64,000 nucleotides of DNA from Cardinalis cardinalis (taxonomy: Eukaryota > Chordata > Aves > Passeriformes > Cardinalidae), in the NCBI GenBank assembly GCA_014549065.1, contig JACDOX010000157.1:1216210-1280209 (forward strand). The letters run 5' to 3'. Numbering within the stretch: position 1 is the stretch's first letter; every line of letters starts with the position of its first letter. The notes beneath the pieces are model-generated. The model was not told the origin of the DNA, did no database searches, and was given only the letters and a program-made list of their open reading frames with translations. Made by a program: the position numbers and the translations under genes. Below are positions 37,087 through 50,530 of the stretch, piece after piece.

Positions 37087-39364
37087 GGAGAAGCACCTGC
37101 AGCCCTGCCCTGTGCTACACCCCAGCTCCTTTGGGAGTTCTGACACAGCAGCTCTGCACCTTCACCTGGCAGGTTCTGGTCAGGGATGAGCTGATTCTCC
37201 TTGGTTCTGTNTTTAACTGTGTGTGGCACAGTCACTCCTTCACCTGTGTCTGGAGGCAGGAGTTCCTGTGCCCGACTGAGCCTGAACTGGAGTCTCTGTG
37301 TGGGTGCAGAAGCTGCGCTGGAAGGTTCCTGGATCAGTGTGGGCTGCCCTGCACTCACTCAGAGCTCAGGTAAACCCAGACACCATTTACATCTCATCTG
37401 GGATACAGGAACAGCACCAGCACAGAATTTCCAATGCATTTCAGAGAATTCCTCTTTGTTTTATCCAGCATTATTCNACACATCTGTATCATTCCCTTTT
37501 TGCTTAATGACTTGATCCTTATATCAATGTTGGCTGTATTCTTTAATAGGATTTTTTTTTCCTTTGGCTAAAATATCTAAACCTCATTTTCTTGTTTTAT
37601 TCTGGATTTCAGCTGGTCAGAAATGCAGCAGACCTGTTCTCTACTTCAATTATACCAGTGAATCTGTCCCTGCAAACATGTTTTCTCCCAGAAGGGAAAC
37701 AAGGGAAGAGAGAGAATTTCAGTCCATCTGTTCTGTCCAAAATTAGGAATTACAGAGGAGTGTGAGAATAAAACTAAAACCCTACAATCCCATAAACCTA
37801 CCCACGCTTGAATTGAATCTTATTTTGCCTGAACTAGTTCTCCTATTCCTAGTAGAATCACTGCAAATTCTCTGGTACCTTTTTTTACAACTTAAAATTT
37901 TAATTGGAAACAAACTACTACATGAACTGCATAGGTCATNTAAGATGTAGATTATGGAAATTCCAAAAAGATGCACCTCAGGCTTGGGCAGCTTGGAGTT
38001 CAGATGTCTAGACATCTCAGGATTATCAAAATTCNCTCTCACTGGTGAGAAAGAAGCTTGTGTTGAATTCTAAGCTGGAAAGGCTTAGAGGGAAAGGCAG
38101 GATGAGGAGGGGGGCTGTGCTGTGCACACAGCCGTGCTATTTACAACATCCCATCTCACATGTCACAGTTCAGACCTAGTTGTCTAAAACTGATGCAATT
38201 CAATAGAGTGAAACTATTCCAGCAGTTGAGGCTATTCTGCTTCATTATTCTCCCTCAGTAAATCAGGTACATTAGGGTTCAAAACACCTGAACTGTGTCC
38301 TCAGTACTCTGAACTCAATTTCCTACCAACTTGCACAGTGAAAATAGGACCAAAAAGTGTTGCCTTTAGTAAGGAAAAGTTATACCACTATTTTCCTCTT
38401 CTCTCTTTAAAAACAANAAAAAACAAAACAAAAGTAACCAAGTCTACTATGAAATGATGCTTAGCTTGAAAGGGATCAGCTCTTCAGCTGAAATTCAGAG
38501 GCCCCCCCCAGTATCCATCAGTAATTAGAGAAGAGCAGCTGAAGTCATCTGAGTGCCCAATGAAGCAATTCTGGAGAGGGCTGCACACCCCCAGTCCCCA
38601 AGGGGAGAATTACAGCAGCCTCCTGAAGGGCCCTGCAGCACAGGCAGGTATGCAAACACTGAAAAAGCTGCTGCAAAATCACAGAGATATTTGCAAAACT
38701 GGCCTNAANTTTTGTTGTTGTTGGGNTTTTTTTTGCATAGAACATTCATCAGATTATTTTCTCAAAGCATTCAAACAAAAAACCTCTTGTCAAGTCTGAC
38801 TTTATGCCCTATTCCCTCTCTTANCTTTTTTCACTCCCTACTGCAACTCTCATGCATTTTAGAGGCCTCTATCACATGGATTTATCACTCAGTGACTAGA
38901 GAGAGTACACGATGCAAGGCACGTGGTCCATACCATAAATAATTTGGGCAAGTAGAACTTAATTTTCCTTGAACAGTGAACAGATTTAATCAAAACCAAG
39001 CATCAATCCCCAGATCTCCCTGGAACAATATAATTGTCCATAATCCAGCCCTCCCTGCCCAACCTTCCCATTTGGTGCTGCACTTAGCTTTCAAACAACA
39101 TCAACTGTCAAAAAGTGCTTTTCTGTAGTTTTAGAAGGCTCCTTGGCTGTAGTTCCCAGTAATACAAAGCGGTTTGCAGGTCTCTGGCTCCTCCCAGGCA
39201 GTTCATGCTCTGCCATGAAAAGGTGACACTTTGCCAAGTGGGCACTCAGCCCACCTTGACCAGGCTCAGAAAGTCCTTGGGAGAAGGTGGGAGGTACAAA
39301 GTAGACAAGAGTTAGGTCAGTACTTTCAAATAGTGATTTTTCTTTGCAGCTTGATGCTTACTTT

Positions 39365-39410
39365 GGAATTATTTCCATGAAGTACATGGAGTTATTTCCA
39401 TGAAGTACAA
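39365..39410. repeat. 23-bp tandem duplication
   Basis: Two 23-bp copies (39365-39387 and 39388-39410) share TTATTTCCATGAAGTACA and differ at two positions. It is a simple slippage-type duplication. Confidence 0.85.
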
Positions 39411-39778
39411 AGAATACTCAATCTACTTCCTATCTATGTTCAGGACAGCAAATGATTTAATTTGCCTATCACATGAACTAAGCCAGTGAAAACAGATTTT
39501 TACTCATTCTCTCCTCTTTCAGGAAAGAAGTTTCAATTAAATTGAACCAGCATCTCTACACTGACTGGAGCAGCAGTTCAAATNCACACAAACGGAAAAT
39601 TCAACAAGAAAAACTCTTTTAACCACTCCTGGCTGGGAAACCCCAGCAATAGCAGGGGGCAGCTCTCAGGGAATATTTTGTAGAACTTCAGAAAACAGCT
39701 AGGAAAGGTATCTTTGAAACTACATTTGTATTCATCAAACCACACACTTAATTTAAATGCCTGAGGTGCACATTTTTT

Positions 39779-39808
39779 TTAATATAAATATATCTATACA
39801 CACACACG
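39779..39808. repeat. TA-rich tract followed by (CA)n
   Basis: An AT-alternating tract leads into a short CACACACAC run. This is a low-copy compound microsatellite. Confidence 0.6.
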
Positions 39809-41829
39809 TATTTGTATACCAAGCAGCAATTACTTCCAAACATCATCTGCCATTAGCACATTAAGTAATGGTCAGTGTGGTTTTCTGATCACTGTATCTT
39901 CAAAGGACATGACAATCCAGTCCANGATGCCTTTGTACAGTGGTTAGGACAAATCAAATCTAGTTTTAATTTGAAGCATTGTACACATTATTTCAAGAGC
40001 TTAATTAACTTACCCAGCTTACAAGTAGTACTTGCAAACACTGCTACACAAACAGGAAGGCCCAGTTAACACTGANTATAAACAAGATCAATGTATTTGA
40101 ATGATCCTTGACAAGGTGGATCTTGTTACCCTCTGTGGTTTGNTGGTATTTGGAGTCATGAGCTGCTAAGAAATAGAGCAGTGGAGTATTCTGCCAAAGT
40201 GGCACCTGCTGCTTACAGGGGACATTGGAAAATCACAGTTGCCATCAACCACAGCACCTGCATTTCATGGAATACAGCCNTGAAATAGCCAAGACATAGC
40301 CAAGGAGAAGTCAAGGATACCATAAATTTCTNTGCCTCTGAAGAGAAGGAATCAAGAACCCCAAAATATTAAAGACATTCCCATACCTGCTATTGCTATG
40401 ATATCTTCTAATTTTCATCTACTTGGTATTTCTTTTGTTTGCTTAGATTCTGACTGTTGGCTGACACAGGCTTTAAGCAGCTTTAAAAGTGTCAGTGAGC
40501 TCTTTTGTCAATATAAGAAACCCACACAGGCCATACAGCCAAGAGGTTTGGAAGAATCCTGGCAGTTCTGATGCCTTTCANTGTGCACCCAAATCACTCA
40601 AAACTTTCAAAAGTGGAACCACTGTGTATCTGGAAAGATGGTCACAGGCAAAAATCACACCTCATACAGTCACATCAAAGCCAACATGAAAACCAGCCTT
40701 CCAAAGTGCAGATACTTCAAATCTTTATGTGTCTTTAACATGTCATTAACACTCAATGCCTTTTGTGGAGCTACCTTGAATATGTTCTTTCCTGTAGGGT
40801 GTGGTGAAACACTTTTTTATTTTGACAGTTTTTACATTGCAGACAAACCTAATGAAGAAATGTGATTTCATCCCAGCTCTTTTGAATATTGCTCCTCTCC
40901 CCATCTTATTTTCCTGCACAGTGTGACATGTGAGATCCCAAACTCCTTTCAGAACACTGTGACACCAGCACAATGACAGAGTTGAAAGCCATAAAAAGTT
41001 ATCATTACACTCTTAGAAATGCTATTGTAATCAATCTTCTGTTATGTATTCTCCAGTTGGACATGTACCACAAATCAACCACATGTAGCCAGGGATAGAA
41101 ATGACATGATTTAAACTTGGGTGCAATAAGGTAAAATGAATCAAATTCACCTTGACAGGAACCTGCACCATAAGCAATGCACTCAGCTAAAAAGAGTTTG
41201 TCATCTGTATGGACAAATCACAAATGGAAAGGCAACCAGGAGTGTTGCCATTTTGCCACTGCACAGGCAGAATACATGTTGGAGCCTTAGTCATTTACTC
41301 AACAGGAGATGATCCAGTTTAGAAATTNGTTTTACTTGAATCTGGATTATCANTTAGAAGCCAACTGGGCTATGTTCTGTTCTCCACTGTTGATTACTAC
41401 TACAATACCTGACTTGGGATTGCAATAAAAAAATAAATATTGAGTTGTCTCTTCGCTTTCCTCATAGCATTGAGGTGGGAGCTGGACATGTTGGCAAAAG
41501 GAATCAGTCTCTGTTGTGGCCTAAAGGTCCTCCTAAGATGATTGGAACAATGTCTATGGGAGAAGAAGTCTACATAAGTCTCACTTTACAGAAGGCATTG
41601 GACTTACATTTGCCTATATTTATTTTACACAGACACATCAACATGCTGTAATTTCAAGAACCTCTGTGTGCAACTGCTGTTTATGCCAGAGAGTGATCTT
41701 TCCCCTGGAAGCATTAGATGCTTATCTTGTTTCATTGTACTCCCTGATTTGTCTTAGTCTGAATATTCATTTTAGGAAAACAGAAGACACAAAGCCAGGA
41801 GGCCTCCTGTGCAGCAAATTGTTTTCAGC

Positions 41830-42110
41830 CTTCATCTGAAAATTTTAACTATGGAGTCATTATTAAGTAGAGACTATTACAGACTAAGCAGTGCTATTAG
41901 TCTAATGTCACCAATTTCCCCCTCATTTGCATTAGACTTACCTGGAGTACAAAGTGTAGCTGTGAAAAGTTGGGTGCCCTGTTTCTTCAAAGCCCTCCCA
42001 GCACAACAGCCTAATGTACCACCAGACAGGTGTTATCAAGATGCCTTTGTGTTATTAATTCCACACAATGCTTTCATTCTCAATTAGTGCATCATCATCA
42101 AGGTAACAAC
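41830..42110. promoter_or_regulatory. Candidate conserved non-coding element
   Basis: This is non-repetitive sequence carrying an octamer ATTTGCAT (near 41926, POU-type), a SOX-type CTTTGTG followed by TTATTAATTCC (42044-42061) and a homeodomain-type TCAATTAGTGC (42079-42089). The clustering of POU, SOX and TAAT sites resembles developmental enhancers. This is inferred from motif texture only, and no conservation data are available. Confidence 0.3.
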
Positions 42111-45100
42111 CACGGCAGCTTATTTACTCTGCTACAAACCACTTTTAATTTTAAAGCAGCAGAGGCCTCTCCTCCTCTTAATATGTATGCATTGTCCATG
42201 GAAAAGCTTTAGCCACACAGACACATTTGGTATACAGTGTTAGCCAACTCCCACTTACTATTTCTTTCCAAACACTTGGGGTGCTCAGACTGCCTGTGTA
42301 AGAAGTGGTTCAGAGCTAAAACAGACCAGGAATGTGTGTACAGTGAAATAGCAGAAGTCTGCAAAGAAATCTTAACAGAACCACTGATAGGAAAAGCATT
42401 GGAGAGATCCCAAGAGCCAGGCAGGTACATTTCTGTCAGAGATTAAAGAGACTTGGGGTAGAGGAGAGGAAACAACAAAAAAAAAAAAGACAAAAATAGA
42501 AAACCCCATCACTTTCATAAACAATAGGATCAAAGGAAATCAATCTAAGTCCAAAAGTCCAAACAGCAAGATGAGAGAGGAGTTGCCAGCTAATGCACAA
42601 AATTATGGAATGGAAGTCAGCAGTCCTTCCTTAACCAGGAGAGGAAGCTGGCTGTGCTGACCACTCCCAAGCTTTAAGAATGAAAAATAAGATACAAACA
42701 ACTGTCTGGGTAGGACTCTGTGCTTTCACCTCTACTTCATAAGCTCACTCTTTAACCCAAAGGTGCATATGTTCACATTTCATGAAAGTATTCTTTTGTG
42801 TTGCCACTGGCCAGGAGCTACAGGAGAGGCTTCTCAGGTCCTCTGCTCTGCCAGAATTTCCACAGTGACAAGCAGAAACAGGATTGAGTCCTCTGGTGTA
42901 ACCAGTGTACAGGAAATTGATGCTGTTTTCTTGCTCAGGTCAAGAGGGGATAGCTGCACAAGGCAGCCTGGTCTCTGAGCCAAAAAATGCCTTTTNAGGG
43001 TGCTGCTGCCCCCCTAGGCAGGTGACAGAGCACCTGGCCAGAGATGCTGCCAACAGCACCACAGCAGGAACAGTCATGGGAGGGAAATGACCCTTGCTTA
43101 AACACAGCTCAAATTTAGGCTAAGGAGTAACTGCCAGGCAAAAGAGATATCAAAAATGGTTATTCTCTATTTGGGAACCTGTACAGGTATAGCACAAAGT
43201 AAGAAAACATTTAGTCCATAAAATAAGTATACACGCACTTTTTGTTTGGTTGGTTTCATAATAACCAACTATGGCCAAGTCTGTTTCTTAAAAGTTCGTA
43301 GTTNGGGCAGGAAATCCAATGTGACTGTAGAGCAAAACTGGTTACCTGTGCTGCAGGTTTCAATAAATGAAAATGCTGAAGTGGAGCCCAGGATGTTAGT
43401 CAGAATTTTGCTAGCTCAGTAATGTTTTAGCAGTCATGCACGGCCAGGATCTATTGTTTGCTCCCCATCAGAAGGATGGGGTCTCTCACAGCATACAAAG
43501 CATCTCCCAACAGCAGCTGGATTTCCTGAGATTCCCAAGTAAGCTGAGAGAGCAGTTTGTATCAACCTTTGAATTCACAATTTGATGTGAATGTGGCTAT
43601 TATTTCTAAAAGCTTCTAAAATGGTATTGCAGAAAGAGCAAACTGGATATAGAAAAGATGTAACAAATACAGAAGAATAAAGAGGAAAAAGTCAATTTCC
43701 TCCTAGTCTCAGCTGAGAAAAAGCTCTTCAACATCATGACTTATTAAGAAATTGACATATCATCATATATTAACATAACTTCACCATCACATATTAACAA
43801 TAACTCCCTTTCACAAAAGGGAACTGCCTCCATCTGCAGTTGAGCAGATCTTAACTGGGGAATGTTCTTTAAACATGTCATAGGCCCAGTTAATAAAAAG
43901 TCANGCCAAGAACATTGATAGGAGACAAGGATATCAAGGTTACATTGCTTCTGGTTAAAATANTTCAAAATTACAGAAAAAAANCATTTGAAAAACTGAG
44001 ATGTTCCTGAAGTCTTACAGGCAAACCATACATAAAGTAAAAGCTGAAGAAAGTATGGCTAAAAAACCTCAACCTGCTTTATTTTCTCTCCCATCGGAGC
44101 AATTTCTCCAGTTACAAAAGCTGCAACACTACAATTAAAGTGAATATTGAACTCCACATCAACACTAGAAATAGGAAGATGCCCCAAACATGACATTCAC
44201 AAGCCCTGCCCACCCACACGTGCCCTTGTACCTCCAATAACTTAAAAAAAAAAACCTCTCCAAGTTTGACGGAAAGATCAATTTACCTCCCAAGTGTGTG
44301 ACATTTGTACACTGCTCATGCTGAGCAGAGAAAATGGATGTAAGTTAACATTGTGTTTGCTGCTATTCATCCTCCCCTCCAAGGATGGCAATTCCAGCCA
44401 GCCCTGAAGCCCAAGGACAGCAGATCCACCTGCAGCACCCACAGCAGGCTGCTGCTTCCCAGCCANGGTGGGGGAAAGCTGTTGCAGTTGCTGAGATGGG
44501 GCTGCAGGACTAAATCCCAAGAGAAACTCTATTTTCTTTCTCCTCTAATAAAACCTGCCTTGATACAGCAGCATTTTATTGGACTTGGTGTTCCAAAGAG
44601 CTTGGTGTCCCAAGTACACAGCCAAAGTCTGAANCACANCAGCTCATCCTCCCCATCCTCACCAGCAACACCATGAGAGTTACACACCAAGTTTCAAATC
44701 CCATTTAGATGTCAGTCACAGCTTCACAGACCAAACAAGTCAGAAAATAGGCAGAGGAAGGGTATCAGTTTGCCCTATAACACATGCAAGAGGAGTTGAT
44801 AACCCTGTCAAAGGTTACCATCTAGAAGGATTTTTATTTTTTTTCAAGTCCTTGCAGACATGTGCTCTAGCAGAGCCCTGCAGCTGCTGTGAGGGCCACA
44901 GGCTGACATGGAGCAGTCTCCTGGGAACCTTTTCCAGCTGTTTCCTAATTTCACAAATTTCCACTCATCCCCATCTCCCTGTTGCTGTCTCATTTCAGTG
45001 GAACATCCCACTGGCAGCTCAAGAACCTTTTCTCTCTTACAATTTCCCACACATTCTCACTCTGTCCAACACATTACTCTTCAAATCTCTTTTTCTCTGT

Positions 45101-46356
45101 CATCCAACAGGTTTATTTACACGGCTACATTTAAATCCACTAAAATAAAAATGTTCAGAATGCAATTCCCATTTTGATTTTACAAAATGGAGTTACAGCT
45201 AGTTGGAAATACAAAGCTGTGCATAGCAGGTTTTACTGCCCATTGGCTTAAATGTAAATCTTGTACCACACAAGGTCATTTCATTCCACAGGCAGGAGAT
45301 TTAAGTTTCTATTACAAAATGTTTCATTTCCCCACACACTGAAAATGAAGTAGTTCACTCTGATCATCTAAGGACAGTAAGCTTTTGAATCTGATAACAT
45401 ATTATTTAAACCTGAACAGAGTGCACCACTTTTGTGAGAATGAGATGACATAAGAGATATTTTAGAAGGTGCTACAAGTAATAGAGCATTACCAAACAGC
45501 CACTGCAGTGCTTTAAAGTCCCCAGAAAACCATGTCAAGGAAAAGGAAAACCTCTTTATAGTAACGCTGTTTTGATAGGTAGAAGCCAGCCAGAAGCCTA
45601 CTAAAACAGCAACAAGAAAAAGCAATTCTGAGAAATTAATTATAGCAGAATAAAGGTGTAAAAACCAACATCTATAATTCTCTAATTCAAAATTAAATAA
45701 TCTTAATTTAAGAAGAACAAGAAACTGAACTGAATTCTGAGACATTCTGATGCTAAGATGTCAAAGGAATTTAATGCTGGCTAGGTAATTCCCTGAAAGT
45801 ATTCAGTTAATCTCTTTAAATATCATGTTTGGGGCCAAACAGCATATGCTGTTGTTTATGCTACATATCAAANATGTTGATTCTACCTAAGGTGTGTTAT
45901 CACTGAATTCTGTGTCCCCCCNTTCCATACTGCCTCAAAGCCTACACTTCACACATTTGTTAAAAAAACCCAAAAATCTTCCCATGCATTATTACTCCCT
46001 TCTTGTAACCCAGCACCTCTCTGTCCTTCTAAATTANGGGAGAAATAAACAAGAAGTCTCACTTGGTCCCCTTTCTCCTCAATTCCTACCAACAATTAAA
46101 TTACTGAGTTCTTACACTTGAGTAAATGAGATGATCCACATCCCACAGCTTAACTGCACTCACNCAGGAACCAAAGGTGCACAGGACATTTCTGCAACCT
46201 CTTGGATCTTATGAGCCCTACAAACATGAACTATGGCATGCCAGCCCACNTTGCAGTGACAAGGGANNGGGCAGAGCACTGGGCTGTNCCACAGGTAGCT
46301 GAGGAACCCCAACATCTCCCACAAGGCTATTGTGTTGTGTTATCACAATATCTCTG

Positions 46357-46729
46357 TGTAGGTTCTGAAAAATCCTTTCCTTAGGATTTTTTCTCCTGAG
46401 AAGCTGAGAGGCCTCAGGAACAAAATGTAAACAATGGTTATCTGCTGNTGTGGAATGCAACAGGTGCANCTGGGATTGGTCTCATGNGGTTGTTTCTAAT
46501 TAATGGCCAATCACAGTCCAGCTGTCTGGACTGTCTAGGTCAGTCACAAACCTTTGTTATNATTTCTTCTCTATTCTTAGCCAGCCTTCTGATGAAATNT
46601 TTTCTTCCATTCTTTTAGTATAGTTTTAACAGAATATATATNATAAAATAATAAATCAAGCCTTCTGAAACACAGAGTCAACATTCTCGTCTCTTCCCTC
46701 ATCCTANGACCCCTGCGAACACCATCACA
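46357..46729 (+). mobile_element. Solo endogenous retroviral LTR with 6-bp target duplication
   Basis: A 373-bp element begins TGTAGG and ends ATCACA, so it has the TG...CA termini of an LTR. It is flanked by identical TCTCTG hexamers (46351-46356 and 46730-46735). An AATAAA signal at 46650-46655 sets the orientation as plus, with the remaining 74 bases as 3' R/U5. Interior segments such as TTTCTCCTGAGAAGCTGAGA and TTGTTTCTAATTAATGGCCA match an LTR type I recall as common in songbirds. No internal gag, pol or env region adjoins, so it is a solo LTR left by recombination between two LTRs. A 6-bp duplication is typical of beta-retrovirus-like (ERVK) integrases. Six Ns fall inside it. Confidence 0.9.
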
Positions 46730-47289
46730 TCTCTGTTTTCCAACAAAATGAGCAAGCACAAATTACTTCGGGTATAAAACTTGTGAGTCAGCGCTAAGTG
46801 ATGGAAGAGTTTCACCCCCTGCAGTAAGGCTGGCACTGTTACAGAGAGTGCGCAGTTCTGGGCAGCGCTGTCCTGCAGGGGCTCTCCCAGGGGATTCACA
46901 AAGCCACAATAAAACAAACACTGGCCTAGAGCACCAAGAGGCTTGGGCACGAAAGTCTTTCAACCTGAATTTTTAAAACAGGAATCCAGGTGGTCCCAGA
47001 GCCTGGCAGAGTGGCCAGAGCCGTGGCCAGAGCAGAGCATTCAGGCTGGGGGTTTCAGGGGAGGGCCCACCTGACACACAGAGCAGGGCACCACAGCCTC
47101 CCTGGAAGGAAGCCTCAGCCTGCTCTGCCAAGAGAAATCAATTCATCTCATTGATCTAACAGGTAGCACTGCCAGCCTTGGCCGTGGAGCTGCTGCTGGA
47201 GATGCAGAGTGCTGACCCACTAATGCTCCCATTAGCCTGCTGCAGGGCTGTGCCAGCATCTGCACACACAACTCACACTGCATGCCTGC

Positions 47290-47640
47290 ATGGGCCAGCC
47301 AAAACTATCTGGGACATATTCTATTAGAGATGATATTGCTTTTGCTCCAACAAGCNGCAACTCTATTGAGATTGGCTAATTCAATTTTCTCCATCTTATC
47401 AGATTTCTTTTTAATGAAACTGAACAATAGTTTCATTTGTTATGTTATTAGTTTTCCCAGTGGTAGCAGCAAGACTAACTCAGTTGAAAGCTAAACAACA
47501 GCGTTGTGCCAGTGTTGACTGTTTATCATCTCCATGTGCCAGCCTCATATTGCAAAGTTGCCTTAGTCCATTCCTTTTTGTTTGCTTCCCATCCGTGGGG
47601 ATTCACAGCTCGGAGGTCATCTTGCTGCTCCATCTACTTT
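47290..47640. promoter_or_regulatory. Possible conserved non-coding element
   Basis: Complex, repeat-free sequence with homeodomain- and GATA-like cores, for example GATTGGCTAATTCAATTTTC (47371-47390) followed by CTTATCAGAT near 47395, and a segment around TAAACAACAGCGTTGTGCCA (47491-47510). The composition differs from the GC-rich patch to its left. Evidence is motif texture only. Confidence 0.25.
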
Positions 47641-50339
47641 GTGGATTAGCATGTACATGTATCTAAGTACCAAACCCCTGAAGGGATCTGAAATTATCTG
47701 GGATGTCACAGTGATTGTGGGATACATCAGACTGAAATAAGGTCTGTTTTTCAGGAGGGGAAATTATTGTCTTGTTTTAGACATTCAGACTTACAGTTCT
47801 TGTTAAATAAATATCTTGCAGCACAGACTATACAGGTTTTCATCTGAGAGAAAACATCCAAATCCTCCTGTTGTGTTTATCAACTCAAAATCCTTTCATC
47901 AATTAACCTCCAGAGGTGCTCAAAAAAAGTTGNTATTCCTTAGCAACTACATTAAATTCCTGCTGCTTCAGCTGATTTATCACATTACAAAGACCTGCAC
48001 TGTGTTGGTGTTTCAGGGAAATTGTACTGAGAAGGCAGGCTCATTTGCATGAGGCTTGCTGANATTTTTTTTTAGCTCTTTACCTTTAAAGAAATGTGTG
48101 TTTGATCCATGTATTTACTGGTAGTGAGGCAAGGAACCTGCCAGCCTCTTCACACTAAACCCTGCAGCACATTAGTGCAGGGGAATGGCCCAGAATGCAC
48201 AAAACAACCCCTTGGCCTGGGCTCCCAAATGTCTCAGCTCACTCAGCTGTGGCAGAGACCCCTATCTAAAGCCACAGAGGGAGGGCTCTGCTTGACAGAG
48301 CAGCTCACAGATGGGAGCTCAGCTCTCAGAGGTGATTACAGACCCCATGTCAGCTNCTCTCCCAGCACCAGGGTAGAAATTGTTCTCCTGGCCTGCAGGT
48401 ACCATCCTGGCCTCCAGACCCTGAGCACAGACCATGCCCCCAAGCCTCTGCTTTACCACCACCCCCTGCCCATCTCTGGTGGAGGCAGCACCCACCAGGG
48501 GCAGGGGCTGCCTTCAGCTGAGACACAGAGCCCAGAGCAAGGGCACCCAGTGCTGTGGAGGCTGGGAAGGGCCAGCTGAAGGGCTGGATCTGCAGCTGCC
48601 AGCAGATAACACATCCACAATGGCCAGTTTCTTCTTGCTTTGGGAGTTTTCCAACAACCAAAGAACAGCGCACTGGGAACAGCCTCAAACCATGGGAGTT
48701 TTGAATATAAAACCAACACCAGAAAAAAACCCCAACACTGCTTTTCATGCCCAAACCAGACTGAAATCCATCCCACTCATATTAAAAAGAACAAGCAGAA
48801 GCAATCAAAGATCATATCACTATTTTTCTGTCTTTAAAGCATTTGCTAAGAAACCCATGTTCTTGCCCAGGTGAGCAGTGGCCAAGCTGCAACAAGAGCC
48901 AGAGACCCCCAGCATCAGCATCACTGTGCAGCTGGAGGACCCCGACTGCTGCAGGAGCCACAGGACACCTGGCCTTTGAGCCAAACAGCATGGAAATATC
49001 CATGTTTTAGCATTATCCTTGTGTGCTTCTGGGAACATGCTTCATTTCTGCACCACCTGTAATGCTACAAGAGTTGCTCTTCTACTTGTTCAGTAATTTG
49101 CAGTGCCCAGAGACTGCACAGCTCTGAGCAGTANAGTGCATTTCCACAGAGCAGCAGTGCTCCCTGAGAAGAAGTCACCTTAATACTGATTGGCAGAACA
49201 CCTCTGCCCCCACAGGAGCAATATTCCAATACCATTTCACCTTAGTGCTGAAATCACCTGCTGTAATTCTTGTTCAGCCTANCCAGAACAGTGCCAAGGA
49301 CCCCAAATATGATCTCAAGAGCAGACACTTTTTTCCCCCCCAAGACTAACATTATTCCACAAATAAATAAACTAAACAGTTATAGCAGCAGTACCAAGGC
49401 ATTCAGCAAATGTTCAATATTNAAGGTACTTAAATATTTACTCCTGAAGCAACACTGGAGCTCACAGTGTGCATTTAAAAAAAATTACAATTATTTGCAT
49501 TACAANAGCACCTGGGAACCCAGGCACAAATAGGACCCTATCGTACAAACACTGAGCAGAAAGAGACAGTCTCTGAAAAGCTTTTACACTAAAAAGAATT
49601 GTGCAGTAATTTCAACTACATGTTATTTCATTCCCAGGGCTGAGCCCCTAGTGCTCAGCTGCATGAGACAGTAAATATATTCTTACTCTGAGCACCCCAT
49701 ACATAAATTAAAAGCACAAGGACTCTATGCATCACTGGCTAGCTCTTACCTATCACAGCCCCTCATTGTTCCCTAAGAAACAGCAAAGCAGAGACTATTT
49801 GTAACATGCTTTGGGCAAATAAATTTTAACACTGTATTTTACAAATATATATAATATTTTTAGGTATTCCAACACTAAATCTGAGGTCTTTTTTTCTGCN
49901 GAGTTAAAAACCAGTATGTTTTGGGAGTGATTCTAAGTCTGTTGTAACGGGGTGTTTACTTACAAAACACTCTGGGCCACACTGGCGAGGAACCTTTTTT
50001 TCTTTTGCCTGAATAATAATTAAAACCAAACAAGCTATGTGTTCTAGAGAAGGTTGTACACGGCGGGAAAACATGAAGCTGCTGCTGTCTGTACCCCTGC
50101 CTCTAAATCCTGAAGGTTCCAACCTATGCTGGTTAGGGAAAACAGAGATAACGGTTTGGGAATGTAAAACACAGTCATACAAAATAAACCCCAAGATGTG
50201 TGAGCACTGCCTTTTCATAATTGTTCAGATCATTAAAAAAATATAAATACAAAAACATATCTCGGCTTCTGTAGCTCTAAAGAAACAACCTGTGGCCAAT
50301 AAATCAGAAAGCTGGGTATCTTCTGCTTGCTAGCTTAGT

Positions 50340-50530
50340 CTGCCAAACAATTATGCAGTGAAATGTTCTAATTGCACTTTGATTTTAATGTTAAAACCCA
50401 TTTCCATAATTTCAGTGGCTCTTTACAACACCGTTTAATATTTGCCAATGAAGTAAATGAGCTGCAAGTAACATTCACAGATGGTTCATGTTTTCCATTA
50501 AGTCTGCAAGCTAAGATTTTCTTTGTTTAC
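50340..50530. promoter_or_regulatory. Possible conserved non-coding element
   Basis: Repeat-free AT-rich block with several TAAT and TTAA cores and SOX/TCF-like CTTTGAT (50377-50383). It is weakly supported. Confidence 0.2.

Larger units (their letters stand above)
37087..46356. other. Non-genic sequence with small repeats
   Basis: No exon or RNA gene is recognised. 37090-37380 is GC-richer and could be more retroviral sequence beside the LTR, but I recognise no retroviral domain in it. Items listed separately are the tandem duplication at 39365-39410, the TA/CA tract at 39779-39808 and a candidate regulatory block at 41830-42110. Ns cluster at 46249-46288. Confidence 0.5.

Noticed and set aside
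43745..43802. Approximate tandem duplication around ATATTAACA
   Set aside because: The copies are short, AT-rich and imperfect, close to what chance gives in this composition.
48109..48874. Overlapping open frames of about 130-156 codons on both strands
   Set aside because: They lie in a GC-rich patch with no domain or splice signals in phase. Several frames are open at once, which argues against any being coding.
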